64,000 nt of DNA from the NCBI RefSeq assembly GCF_900107455.1, contig NZ_FNQB01000001.1, positions 620,001 through 684,000 on the forward strand. Reading direction: 5' to 3'. The first letter of the stretch is position 1. Every line of letters begins with the position of its first letter. The notes under the pieces were generated by a model, which did not search any database, was not told the DNA's origin, and saw only the letters and a program-made list of their open reading frames with translations. The stretch comes from Asanoa ishikariensis. Its GTDB lineage: Bacteria; Actinomycetota; Actinomycetes; Mycobacteriales; Micromonosporaceae. The translations under genes were made by a program, and so were the position numbers. This document shows, piece by piece, positions 54,729 through 64,000 of this stretch.

Positions 54729-55307
54729 GTGAGCGTTCTTACGCACCGCACCGCATGGGTGCCCAGCGACGACCACACCCCTCATGACGACGCCGCCGAA
54801 CTGGCGGCCGCGTGGGTGCTCGAACAGGCCCGAGCCCACGCCCTCCAGCCCCTCCTGCGCGACCCCGGCAAGGGTGGCAATCCTGGACGGGGTCATGCCG
54901 TGCTCGCCTACCTGCCCGACTACGACGACGTGCACAACTCGCTCCAGGCCGCCCGCTACGGCGCGTTCGCCGCCGTGGAGTCCGGTGCCCACCCGCTGAT
55001 CGGATGGGCGATGGTGACCCGCGCCGTCAACCTGACGACCGGACAGATCACCGTGGACAGCCGCAGCGAGACCCTGAAGGAGGCCATCGAACGCATCCAC
55101 TTCTTCGACAACAACGGCTGGACGCGCGGCTTCGGTGCCGAGAGCGCCAAGCGCATCCTCGGCGACCTGCCGCCGCCGGACCGCGACAAGGACCTGCTGT
55201 TAGGCAGCCTTTGCGCCCTCGGGTCGCGGGGCCGGGCACTCGAGCGACTCGGCGATCTGGCTCAGCGGGTGTGGAAGAAGATATCCACGGGCGCTGATCC
55301 AGAGTAA
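54729..55307 (+). CDS. Conserved hypothetical protein
   Basis: A 192-aa soluble protein that I do not recognise. It is acidic, with HHD-type residues near the N-terminus (DDHTPHDDAAELAAAW) and a mixed alpha/beta core (GHAVLAYLPDYDDVHNSLQAARYGAF, DSRSETLKEAIERIHFF). There is no signal peptide or membrane helix. GTG 54729 has TACCGT (54715-54720) eight nt upstream; an in-frame GTG at 54708 is less likely. It is followed after 11 bp by a YCF48-like gene. Confidence 0.65.
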   Translation: MSVLTHRTAWVPSDDHTPHDDAAELAAAWVLEQARAHALQPLLRDPGKGGNPGRGHAVLAYLPDYDDVHNSLQAARYGAFAAVESGAHPLIGWAMVTRAVNLTTGQITVDSRSETLKEAIERIHFFDNNGWTRGFGAESAKRILGDLPPPDRDKDLLLGSLCALGSRGRALERLGDLAQRVWKKISTGADPE

Positions 55308-55318
55308 GTTCGGTCGGC

Positions 55319-56359
55319 ATGTGGATGCGGAAAGCGTCGATGGCCGCCGTCTCACTGGGCGTGCTGGCCGTCTCGACGGGGTTCACCCATACCCCGTCAC
55401 CGTCCTGGGAGCTCTCTCCGACCGACAGCACCGCGCGGCTGCGCGGCCTCTCCGTGGTCAGCGCGGCCACGGTCTGGGCCAGCGGCAGTCAGGGCACGGT
55501 CCTGCGTACGGTCAACGGGGGTCGCACCTGGTCCTCGGTCGGCCCTCCGGAGGCCGCGGCGCTGGAGCTTCGTGACATCGAGGCCTTCGACGCCCGGCGG
55601 GCGGTCGCGCTGTCCATCGGCACCGGCGAGGACTCCCGCGTCTATCGCACGGCGGACGGCGGCCGCACGTGGACGGAGACGTACCGCAACACCGACCCGG
55701 CAGCTTTCTACGACTGCCTGACCTTCCTCGACGAGCGACACGGGTTGGCCCTGTCGGACCCGGTCGACGGCAAGTTCCGCATCCTGTCCACGAGCGACGC
55801 GGGTCGTTCGTGGTCGGTGCTGCCGTCGGCCGGGATGCCAGCGGCCCTGCCGGGCGAGTTCGCGTTCGCGGCCAGCGGCACCTGCCTGGTCTCGTCCGGC
55901 GGCCGCGCCTACTTCGCCACCGGCGGCGGGGCCAGCGCCCGGGTCTTCCGCAGCGACGACCGGGGCTTGTCCTGGAAGGTGTCCGGCACCCCGGTGCCCA
56001 GCGGCCCGTCGGCCGGCATCTACTCGCTGGCCTTCCGCGACCGCGACCACGGTGTGGCGGTCGGCGGCGACTACGCGACCCCGACCGCGGCCCCCGACGG
56101 CGCGGCCATCACCCGCGACGGCGGCCGCACGTGGACACCGGCGGCGGACGAGCCGGGCGAGTACCGCTCGGGCGCGGCCTGGATGACCCGCCTGGGTCCG
56201 GTGCTGGCGGTGGGTCCGACCGGCAGCGACATCTCCTACGACGGCGGCCGGAAGTGGTCGCTGTTCGACTCGGGCAGCTTCGACGCGGTCGAGTGCGCCG
56301 GGCTCTCGGTCTGCTACGCCTCCGGCGAGCAGGGCCGGATAGCTAGATTGCGCTGGTGA
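55319..56359 (+). CDS. Secreted YCF48/BNR-like beta-propeller protein
   Basis: A 346-aa protein with a signal peptide (about 1-24) and at least four repeats of the type TxDGGRTWT/TVNGGRTWS/SDDRGLSWK (Asp-box-like), as in YCF48-type and sialidase-like propellers. It is probably exported and may bind glycans or help assemble another protein; no catalytic residues of sialidases are evident. TAAGTT (55305-55310) lies eight nt before the ATG. Its stop overlaps the next gene by 4 bp. Confidence 0.77.
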   Translation: MWMRKASMAAVSLGVLAVSTGFTHTPSPSWELSPTDSTARLRGLSVVSAATVWASGSQGTVLRTVNGGRTWSSVGPPEAAALELRDIEAFDARRAVALSIGTGEDSRVYRTADGGRTWTETYRNTDPAAFYDCLTFLDERHGLALSDPVDGKFRILSTSDAGRSWSVLPSAGMPAALPGEFAFAASGTCLVSSGGRAYFATGGGASARVFRSDDRGLSWKVSGTPVPSGPSAGIYSLAFRDRDHGVAVGGDYATPTAAPDGAAITRDGGRTWTPAADEPGEYRSGAAWMTRLGPVLAVGPTGSDISYDGGRKWSLFDSGSFDAVECAGLSVCYASGEQGRIARLRW

Positions 56360-56988
56360 CCAGCCACATCCTCGAACAGCTCGACAATGCGGCCGACGAG
56401 GCTTTGTTTCCCTACCTCGACAACGGCTACTACTACCCGGTCGACGTGCGCCTGCACGCCTTCCGTGACGACCACCGCTGGGCGCTGGTGATCGAGACAG
56501 TCGGCTATTCACCGCGCGCCGCGAACCTGCACGACGTGCTGCATGTCTTCGGCAACTGCCTCACCCAGGGCGAGCCGGGGTTCGAGAACGAGGACTTCCT
56601 CGACCGCGTCGACAACTGGGACGAGGTCGAAGACGCCGATGAGTCGGAGGTCTACGCGGGCGGCCCGCTGGTGGTCCGCGGCCAACAGATCGAGGTCGGC
56701 GCCGATCGTGGCGCCGACCTGGTCGACGTGCTGCGGCTGCTGACGCCGGCACACCGGGAGGCGCTGCTCGCCGACGAGGCTGAGCTGCGCCGCCGGATCC
56801 CGGCCGACCTACCCGAGATCCTGCGGCTGGACGAGTGGCGCCAGCCGGTCGACGACGAGCTGCCGAGCGAGTGCGCGACGTTCCGGCAACTCGCCGAGGT
56901 GCTCTCGACCGGCGACCGCACGCGTTACCAGCCGTCGCCGGTGCCCAACACCCACTGGACCCATTGGCCGGACGCCGGCACCCTCTAG
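56356..56988 (+). CDS. Hypothetical protein
   Basis: A 210-aa acidic soluble protein found, as I recall, as an uncharacterised family in actinomycetes. Landmarks are YLDNGYYYPVDVRLHAFRDD, RWALVIETVGYSPRA and LHVFGNCL, and it may be related to immunity or SMI1/KNR4-like folds. GTG 56356 has TAGATT (56344-56349) six nt upstream, inside the previous gene, giving an internal leaderless promoter. It ends in a 4-bp overlap with the convergent helicase gene. Confidence 0.7.
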   Translation: MTSHILEQLDNAADEALFPYLDNGYYYPVDVRLHAFRDDHRWALVIETVGYSPRAANLHDVLHVFGNCLTQGEPGFENEDFLDRVDNWDEVEDADESEVYAGGPLVVRGQQIEVGADRGADLVDVLRLLTPAHREALLADEAELRRRIPADLPEILRLDEWRQPVDDELPSECATFRQLAEVLSTGDRTRYQPSPVPNTHWTHWPDAGTL

Positions 56989-59042
56989 TCCCTCAGCACG
57001 GCCGGGAGCGGCGCCGTGTGCAGGACGGCCAGGCGGCTGACCGCTCGGGTGAGCACCACGTAGAGGCGGTGCAGGCCGCGGGGCTCGGCTTCGACGATGG
57101 CGGCCGGTTCGACGACCACCACGTGGTCGTACTCGAGACCCTTGACGACCGACGCCGGGACGACCGTCACCCGCGCCTCGCTCTCGACGTCGTCGGCGGT
57201 CGCGTTCTCGATGCCCGCCTTCGTCAGCGCGGCGCGGAGGCCGTCCACCGCGGTGTCGGCCGCGATCACGCCGACCGATCCGTCGTAGCTGAGGGCCGCG
57301 CGGACCTCGTCGACCATCGCGGCTTCGAGGTCGGTGACCGCTTCGATGGTCAGCCCGCCGTCGTTACGCAGCGAGCGGGCGGCGGGCACGTCGACCGCCA
57401 GGACGGGCAGCAGGCGGTTGGCGAACGCGACGACCGCCGCCGGCACGCGGAAGCCGATGGTCAGCGGGACCACTTCGGCGTCCGGCTTGCCGAGGTGGCG
57501 CAGGGTCTCGCGCCAGTCGGCGGCGGCCCACGGCGCGGTGCCCTGGGCGAGGTCGCCGAGCAGGGTGATCGAGCCGTGCTCGCTGCGCCGGGCGATCGCG
57601 CGGGCCTGCATCGCCGAGAGGTCCTGCGCCTCGTCGACCACGACGTGGCCGAAGCTCGGTCGGCGCTCGATCAGGCCGGCGGCCTCGTCGACCAGGACCA
57701 GGTCGGCGGTGGTCCACTTGGCCGACTTGAGCGAGCGGGGAGCGGCCGGCCAGCGGATCAGCTCGCGCTCGTCGTCGGTCAGCACCCCGGCCGGCGGGTC
57801 GATGAGGATCTCCGCGACCAGGGCCTCCGGCGTGACCGCCGGCCAGACCTGGTCGAGGAAGTCGGTGACCTGCTTGGCCTTGCCCATCCGCCGGAGCCAG
57901 GCGTCGTTGGGCGAGTCACCCCGGCGCGCCTCGGACTGGCGTTGCAGCAGGCTGACCACCCGGGCCCGGATCCGTTCGCGGGCCGTGCCGTAGGGCAGGT
58001 TCTCGGCCCGCACGTCGTCGACCAGCCGGCGGAGGACCTCGGCACCGATCCGCCAGCGGTACGACCCGTCGGGCACCGTCATCGGCTCGACGTCCCCGCC
58101 GATGTGGGCGTCGAGGGCGGTGGCGAGGACGGCGGCCATCCGGGCGTCGTGCTTGACCGTCGCGGCGGCCGTGGAGTCCTCGGCGCGTACCCGGACGGCC
58201 GCGATCAGGTCGTCCACCGTCGCCTGCTCGACCTCGACCTCGCCGAGTGCCGGCAGCACCGCGGAGATGTAGGACAGGAACGCCCGGTTCGGCCCGACCA
58301 CCAGCACGCCCGACCGGCGCAGGCGCTCGCGGTGTAGGTAAAGAAGGTAGGCGGCGCGGTGCAGGCCCACCGCCGTCTTTCCGGTGCCGGGCGCGCCCTG
58401 CACGCAGATCGAGACGTCCAGGTCGGCCCGGACCAACTCGTCCTGCTCCGGCTGGATGGTGGCGACGATGTCGCGCATCGGGCCGACGCGGGGCCGCTCG
58501 ATCTCGGCGGTCAGGATCCGGCTGGCGGTGCCGAGCTCCTCGCCCCGGTCGAGATGCTCGTCCTCGAAGCTGGTCAGCAGCCCGGCGGCGAACCCGAACC
58601 GGCGGCGCACCGCGATGCCCTGCGGTTCGCGGGCGCTGGCCCGGTAGAACGCGCGTGACACGGGCGCACGCCAGTCGAGCACCATCGGCTCGCCGTCGTC
58701 ATCGGTGACGTGCCGGCGCCCGACGTGGTAGCGGTGCCCCGCGTGGTCCTCGGCGGCCGGGCTGCTGCCGAAGTCGAGCCGCCCGAAGAACAGCGGGGTG
58801 TCCGGGTCGTCGGCCAACTCGGCGACGCGGCGGGCGAGCGTACGCCCGAGCGTCTCGGCGGTGTAGGCGTCACCGGCGACGTTGCCGCCGGTGCTGAACA
58901 GGGCTTCGGCGCGGTCGCGCATCCGGCGCAGGGCGGCCCGGGACGCGGTCAGGTGCGCCCGTTCGCCGTCGAGGTCGGTCTCGAGATCGGAAGCGGGCTC
59001 GGTGGCATCGGTGTTCACAAGGTGATCAGCGGGCAGGGTCAT
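56985..59042 (-). CDS. HelD-like UvrD/Rep-family ATPase
   Basis: A 685-aa superfamily 1 helicase-like protein. An N-terminal helical arm (about 20-110) precedes Walker A GAPGTGKTAVG (near residue 222) and the Walker B DEAQD (VVVDEAQDLSAMQ), with motif VI-like VLTRAVSRL near the end. The layout matches HelD/HelR proteins, which bind RNA polymerase, release it from stalled complexes and in some actinomycetes protect it from rifamycins. No rifampicin-associated element is visible upstream. GGAAGG precedes the ATG. Confidence 0.85.
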   Translation of the reverse strand: MTLPADHLVNTDATEPASDLETDLDGERAHLTASRAALRRMRDRAEALFSTGGNVAGDAYTAETLGRTLARRVAELADDPDTPLFFGRLDFGSSPAAEDHAGHRYHVGRRHVTDDDGEPMVLDWRAPVSRAFYRASAREPQGIAVRRRFGFAAGLLTSFEDEHLDRGEELGTASRILTAEIERPRVGPMRDIVATIQPEQDELVRADLDVSICVQGAPGTGKTAVGLHRAAYLLYLHRERLRRSGVLVVGPNRAFLSYISAVLPALGEVEVEQATVDDLIAAVRVRAEDSTAAATVKHDARMAAVLATALDAHIGGDVEPMTVPDGSYRWRIGAEVLRRLVDDVRAENLPYGTARERIRARVVSLLQRQSEARRGDSPNDAWLRRMGKAKQVTDFLDQVWPAVTPEALVAEILIDPPAGVLTDDERELIRWPAAPRSLKSAKWTTADLVLVDEAAGLIERRPSFGHVVVDEAQDLSAMQARAIARRSEHGSITLLGDLAQGTAPWAAADWRETLRHLGKPDAEVVPLTIGFRVPAAVVAFANRLLPVLAVDVPAARSLRNDGGLTIEAVTDLEAAMVDEVRAALSYDGSVGVIAADTAVDGLRAALTKAGIENATADDVESEARVTVVPASVVKGLEYDHVVVVEPAAIVEAEPRGLHRLYVVLTRAVSRLAVLHTAPLPAVLRD

Positions 59043-59224
59043 CCGAGGAAACCTTCCGGCGGTGGTCAGTGGGACTCGGGAAGACCTGGGCCGCCCGGAA
59101 CTCCGCGCGGAGCAAGCTCAATGCTCCAGCCGGTGCCGGCAGTGCCCGGTAACCACGCTTCCAGCGCGGCGGCGCTCCACGTTACGCCCGCCCAACCGAC
59201 CATTCCACCGAATATCGACGCGAG

Positions 59225-59242
59225 GTATAGCGATCGCTATAC
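59225..59242. promoter_or_regulatory. Palindromic operator over the toxin-antitoxin promoter
   Basis: GTATAGCGATCGCTATAC is a perfect 18-bp palindrome. It overlaps the -10 hexamer TATACT (59238-59243) of the toxin-antitoxin unit, with TCGACG at 59215-59220 as a possible -35, 17 bp away. Autorepression by the Xre-type antitoxin is the likely function. Confidence 0.7.
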
Positions 59243-59249
59243 TCGCCTG

Positions 59250-59435
59250 GTGGTCGCGGGCGAGTGGGACGTCTTCGTGGTCAACGAGGTATTGGAGTGG
59301 ATCAATGAGCTAGACGCCGCAGCCCATGCGCGGGTGGTCCAGGCAATCGATCTACTGGCCGAGGTCGGCCCTGGTCTTGGCCGGCCGCTCGTAGACACCG
59401 TCGCTGGATCGGAGCAGGAGGACGCCGGTGAATAG
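59250..59435 (+). pseudogene. Truncated HigB/RelE-like toxin
   Basis: A 61-aa frame from a GTG six nt after TATACT. It begins like HigB/RelE-family toxins of actinomycetes (EWDVFVVNEVLEWINELD, RVVQAIDLLAEVGPGLGRPLVDTV) but stops after AGSEQEDAGE. Full-length relatives are about 110-120 aa and carry the catalytic Arg/Lys residues in the missing half. The loss appears to begin just after LVDTVAGS, and the stop lies 8 bp into the antitoxin gene. The toxin is probably inactive, unless the remnant has a regulatory role. Confidence 0.75.
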
Positions 59436-59745
59436 CTACGTGCGCTGGCAGGACGTTCGTCGTGAGCAGGTGCGGCGGGCCGGGGGCGAGGCCGCCGTCG
59501 CTGCCGGCAAGGACGAGTTGCTGGCCGAGGTGGTGGGGCGGCGGCTGGCCGAGATCCGCCGTGCCCGGGGGTTCACCCAGCAGCAGGTCGCGGAACGGAT
59601 GGGTGTCACCAAGGGGCGCGTATCCCAGATCGAGCAAGGGCAGATCTCCGGCCAGGAGGTGGTGGCCCGGTTCGCCGCCGCGCTCGGTGGCCGACTACAG
59701 CAGGCCATCTACTTCGACGACGGTGACATCGCCGCCATCGCGTGA
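59428..59745 (+). CDS. Xre-family antitoxin
   Basis: A 105-aa DNA-binding protein with a helix-turn-helix at about 39-93 (RLAEIRRARGFTQQQVAERMGVTKGRVSQIEQ). It fits HigA-type antitoxins encoded after their toxin. GTG 59428 has GGAGG six nt upstream. The gene is intact although the toxin is truncated, so it may now serve only as a repressor binding the palindrome at 59225-59242. Confidence 0.85.
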   Translation: MNSYVRWQDVRREQVRRAGGEAAVAAGKDELLAEVVGRRLAEIRRARGFTQQQVAERMGVTKGRVSQIEQGQISGQEVVARFAAALGGRLQQAIYFDDGDIAAIA

Positions 59746-59796
59746 CCCGGCACCGCCGGCCCGGGAGGTGGCCGGCGGCGGTGGGACGATGTGGGT

Positions 59797-60375
59797 ATGG
59801 CGGAGGTCGGGCAGGAACGGCGTCAGATCACGGATCCGAAGATGATGCGGGCCTTGGCGCATCCGGCGCGGTTGGCGATCTTGGAGCACCTCAACTCCAC
59901 CGGGCAGGCGACGACCGCCACCGAGTTCGCGGAGATCGTCGGGTTGTCGCCCAGCGCTACCAGCTATCACCTTCGTGAGCTGGCCAAGGTCAACATGATC
60001 GAGGAGGCGCCGAGTCGGGGGGACGGGCGTGAGCGGGTCTGGCAGAGCCCCGTGCATTCCTTTCAGATCGACCTCGAGCGGGGCGACGATCCCGAGCGGC
60101 GGGCCGCCGAAGAGGCGCTGATGGCGGTCTACCTCGACCGGGACCAGGCCCGGCTGCGGGCGTACCTGTCTCGTTCCCGGGACGAGTCGCAGGAATGGCA
60201 CGACGCCGCGGGGCTGACGACCTCGACGATCTTCGTCACCGCGGAGGAGCTCAAGGGCTTCTTCGAGCAGGTGCACCAGTTGATCGAGCCGTTGAAGAGG
60301 CGGAATCGCGGGGACGCGCCACCGGACGGCGCGCGTACCGTTCGCGTGCATTTTGCCGTGTTCCCTGACGACTGA
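59797..60375 (+). CDS. ArsR-like helix-turn-helix regulator
   Basis: A 192-aa protein whose first 80 residues are a winged helix of the ArsR/HTH_20 type (MRALAHPARLAILEHLN, VGLSPSATSYHLRELAKVNMIEE). The C-terminal 110 residues are an uncharacterised helical region that may sense a ligand. No cysteine metal site is visible. It lies 50 bp upstream of an MFS transporter gene, which it probably controls. The start could also be GTG 59791. Confidence 0.83.
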   Translation: MAEVGQERRQITDPKMMRALAHPARLAILEHLNSTGQATTATEFAEIVGLSPSATSYHLRELAKVNMIEEAPSRGDGRERVWQSPVHSFQIDLERGDDPERRAAEEALMAVYLDRDQARLRAYLSRSRDESQEWHDAAGLTTSTIFVTAEELKGFFEQVHQLIEPLKRRNRGDAPPDGARTVRVHFAVFPDD

Positions 60376-60389
60376 GTCGAAGTCAGGGG

Positions 60390-60425
60390 TTGCGCCCGGC
60401 GGATGTGAAGGATTATTTTCGAAAC
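60390..60425 (+). promoter_or_regulatory. Leaderless promoter of the MFS gene
   Basis: TTGCGC at 60390-60395 and TATTTT at 60414-60419 are 18 bp apart, with the ATG six nt after the -10. This makes the transporter transcript leaderless and supports the start at 60426 over an upstream TTG. It lies just after the regulator gene. Confidence 0.6.
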
Positions 60426-61655
60426 ATGTCCTTCGCATCTGCCGGTTCGTCGCGCTGGAGTGACGTCTACATCACCGCGGGCTCGCGGGCGCTGTCCATG
60501 GCCGGCGACGCGCTCGCCGCGACCACGCTCGCGCTCGCCCTGCAGGACCGCGGTGCCGGCGGGCTCGCGGTCTCCGGGCTCTGGCTCGCGGCGTCCCTGC
60601 CCCTCGTCGCGCTCGCTCCGCTGACGGGCCGGTTGGCCGACCGGTTCGACAGCCGCACGCTGCTGGTCGCGACCGGGCTCGTCCAGGCCCTGGTCTGCGC
60701 CGCCCTGGCCTTCGTCACCGCGCCCATCGCGTTGATCGCCCTGGTCGGCGTGCTGGCAGCGGGGCTAGCGATCACCAACCCGGTGTTCTCGGCGCTGGTG
60801 CCGTCGATGGTCACCCGCGACGACCTGCCCAAGGCGAGCGCGATCGGGCAGACCGCGTCGATGATCGGCACGCTGCTCGGGCCGGCCGCGGCCGGCTTCC
60901 TGGTCGGCGCCTTCGGCACCCGGCCGCCCCTGCTGATCGACGCCGCCACCTACCTGGCCGTCGCCTGCGCGGGGCTGCTGCTGCGTACCCGGCGCGGTGG
61001 CGCGACCGACGCGGCGCCGGCGGCCGCCGGCGCGGTGAACACGGTCTGGACGTTGCGCGGCGACGGCCTGCTGCTCGCCACCTTCCTCGCGTTCGGCGCG
61101 GTGGTCGCCGGCGTCGGCGGCGTCAACGTCATCGAGGTCTTCTTCATCCGCGACTCCCTCGGCGCCTCCGCGTCGGCGTTCGGGCTGGTCGCCGCCTCGT
61201 GGACCGCTGGCATGGCGGCCGGCGCCTGGGTGTTCGCCAAGCTCGTCCGCCGCTACGACGACGACGCCGGGTTGGCCCGGGCCGTGCTGATCCTGTTGGG
61301 CTCCACCTGCGTGCCGGTCGCGATCAGCGCCGCCGCGCCCGGCGTCTGGCTGGTCGTGCTGCTCTGGCTGGCCGGCGGCCTGCTCAACGGCGGTCTCGGG
61401 GTGTTCAGCACGATCCTGGTCTCCCGCCGGGTGCCGGAACGGGCGCGCGGTCGGGCGTTCGCCGGGCTCAACGCCGCGGCCAACGGCGGTGCCATGTTCG
61501 GGTACGTGCTGGCCGGCGCCCTGCTGGGGCCCTTCTCCCCGCGTGCGCTGGTGCTGGGGTTCGGCCTGGCCGGGGTGCTGGCGGTGGTCGCCGTCGCGGT
61601 GCCGGTCGCCCGGGCGATCCAGCGGGAGCGCGTCACATCCGCGGCGGTCGCCTGA
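60426..61655 (+). CDS. MFS transporter
   Basis: A 409-aa protein with about 12 hydrophobic helices, resembling the MFS group that includes macrolide and multidrug exporters (MefA/EntS-like). The loop after TM2 is LTGRLADRFDSRTL. The preceding ArsR-like regulator is the probable controller. Substrate unknown. Confidence 0.85.
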   Translation: MSFASAGSSRWSDVYITAGSRALSMAGDALAATTLALALQDRGAGGLAVSGLWLAASLPLVALAPLTGRLADRFDSRTLLVATGLVQALVCAALAFVTAPIALIALVGVLAAGLAITNPVFSALVPSMVTRDDLPKASAIGQTASMIGTLLGPAAAGFLVGAFGTRPPLLIDAATYLAVACAGLLLRTRRGGATDAAPAAAGAVNTVWTLRGDGLLLATFLAFGAVVAGVGGVNVIEVFFIRDSLGASASAFGLVAASWTAGMAAGAWVFAKLVRRYDDDAGLARAVLILLGSTCVPVAISAAAPGVWLVVLLWLAGGLLNGGLGVFSTILVSRRVPERARGRAFAGLNAAANGGAMFGYVLAGALLGPFSPRALVLGFGLAGVLAVVAVAVPVARAIQRERVTSAAVA

Positions 61656-63460
<1,805 letters not shown>

Positions 63461-63568
63461 CGTCAGCCCCGGATGCGCCGGACGAAGGGTGGCAGACCTT
63501 CGTTCTGTCCAAGATTCCCTGGGTCAGGTTAGCGAGCCGGCGCGGCCCGCACCCGGAAACTTGGAGAT

Positions 63569-64000
63569 CTAGCCAGCGGCGGCGCGGAGCTGCTCGCCGA
63601 CCTGCTCACAGATGTCGGCGCCGTACGTGTAGCCCTTGTTGATCTCGTACTTGGTCATCACGCCGACTACCCAGCCGTCGCCGATCGCCATGCAGCTCAC
63701 GTGGTACTCCTGCTCGCGCTGCCGGTCGACCCAGCCGTTCTTGATGGCGATCTTCTTCTGGTCGGCCGCCGGGAAGGCCTTGCGGATCCCGAAGTTGCCG
63801 GTGCCGCGCACCGCCCGCATCTCGTCGAGCAGGTACTTCGTCCATTTCGGACCCGCGGCGGTGCCGTTCGCGATGCAGGCGCCGAGGCGGGTGATGTCGG
63901 CGGGGGAGAGCAGCGTGCGGCTCCAACCGCCGTCGGCCGCGACCTTGCTGTCCTTGAGCTTGCACATGGTGATCAGCCGTTTGATCGACGGCGACCCGCC
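63569..64000 (-). CDS. Second beta-lactamase-fold hydrolase, 5' end outside window
   Basis: The last 143 codons of a paralogue of the preceding gene; the frame is open to the right edge of the window. It shares SPADITRLGACIA, GIRKAFP, KNGWVDR and EYHVSCMAIG with the neighbour. The KNG box is present, while the SxxK and SDN motifs lie beyond the window. The two copies are 108 bp apart in tandem, indicating a local duplication. The stretch between them has no gene. Confidence 0.85.
   Translation of the reverse strand, partial: GGSPSIKRLITMCKLKDSKVAADGGWSRTLLSPADITRLGACIANGTAAGPKWTKYLLDEMRAVRGTGNFGIRKAFPAADQKKIAIKNGWVDRQREQEYHVSCMAIGDGWVVGVMTKYEINKGYTYGADICEQVGEQLRAAAG

Noticed and set aside
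59250-59435. A complete small toxin gene
   Set aside because: Only the N-terminal half of the HigB/RelE-like domain is present; the catalytic part is missing, so it is called a pseudogene.

Overview
The window is about 70% GC, almost fully coding, and reads as the chromosome of a filamentous actinomycete, most likely Micromonosporaceae. The evidence is the futalosine (Mqn) route to menaquinone, a BldC-type regulator, an osaC/osaA/osaB-like stress locus, cell-wall enzymes with Pro/Thr-rich tails, and many leaderless genes in which TAnnnT lies 6-8 nt before ATG or GTG. There are no rRNA, tRNA, CRISPR, prophage or insertion sequences. The family-level assignment is inference; no species can be named.

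Layout. 1-4 kb: a lipoprotein/OmpA pair, a small gene divergent from a DNA-binding-only GntR regulator, and a PLP dehydratase coupled to it. 4-10.6 kb: oligopeptidase B, an FAD oxidoreductase with a candidate LexA box, a ClpP-like protein lacking all three catalytic residues, a DHA2 exporter and a methyltransferase. 10.6-11.3 kb: the only large non-coding stretch, with a G-quadruplex motif, a degenerate minisatellite and a 36-bp palindrome. 11.3-18.9 kb: a signalling locus with an RsbW-like/GAF/SpoIIE protein (OsaC-like), a 1492-aa hybrid kinase with a long poly-HAMP array (OsaA-like), a response regulator (OsaB-like) and a STAS anti-sigma antagonist.

19-24.8 kb: a tightly overlapping operon of hemL, a histidine phosphatase and the system II cytochrome c genes (ResA/TlpA, CcdA, ResB, ResC). 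24.9-32.6 kb: three tandem paralogous secreted proteins of about 855 aa, each with a predicted beta-helix followed by three 'VLDTR' repeats; this is the most unusual region. 32.6-34.8 kb: a PH-domain protein, an ECF sigma factor and a membrane-anchored sensor-like protein. 34.8-48.2 kb: menaquinone genes (UbiD family, prenyltransferase, UbiX, MqnE), a terpene synthase, BldC, an Lrp/AsnC regulator with a Cds1-like cysteine desulfhydrase, a DEAD-box helicase, a proline-rich membrane protein and an NlpC/P60 hydrolase.

48.2-54.7 kb: a C39-like peptidase, an M14 carboxypeptidase and a cobalamin-riboswitch-controlled vitamin B12 ABC importer. 54.7-64 kb: two hypothetical proteins, a YCF48-like propeller protein, a HelD-like helicase, a toxin-antitoxin locus whose toxin is truncated, an ArsR-like regulator with an MFS transporter, MqnA, and two tandem serine beta-lactamase-fold proteins, the second cut by the window edge.

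Two patterns run through the window. Eight of nine convergent gene pairs end within 4 bp of each other or share their stop-codon bases; only one pair is separated by a strong terminator. At least fifteen genes carry a -10 hexamer placed so that the start codon would be at or near the first transcribed base.
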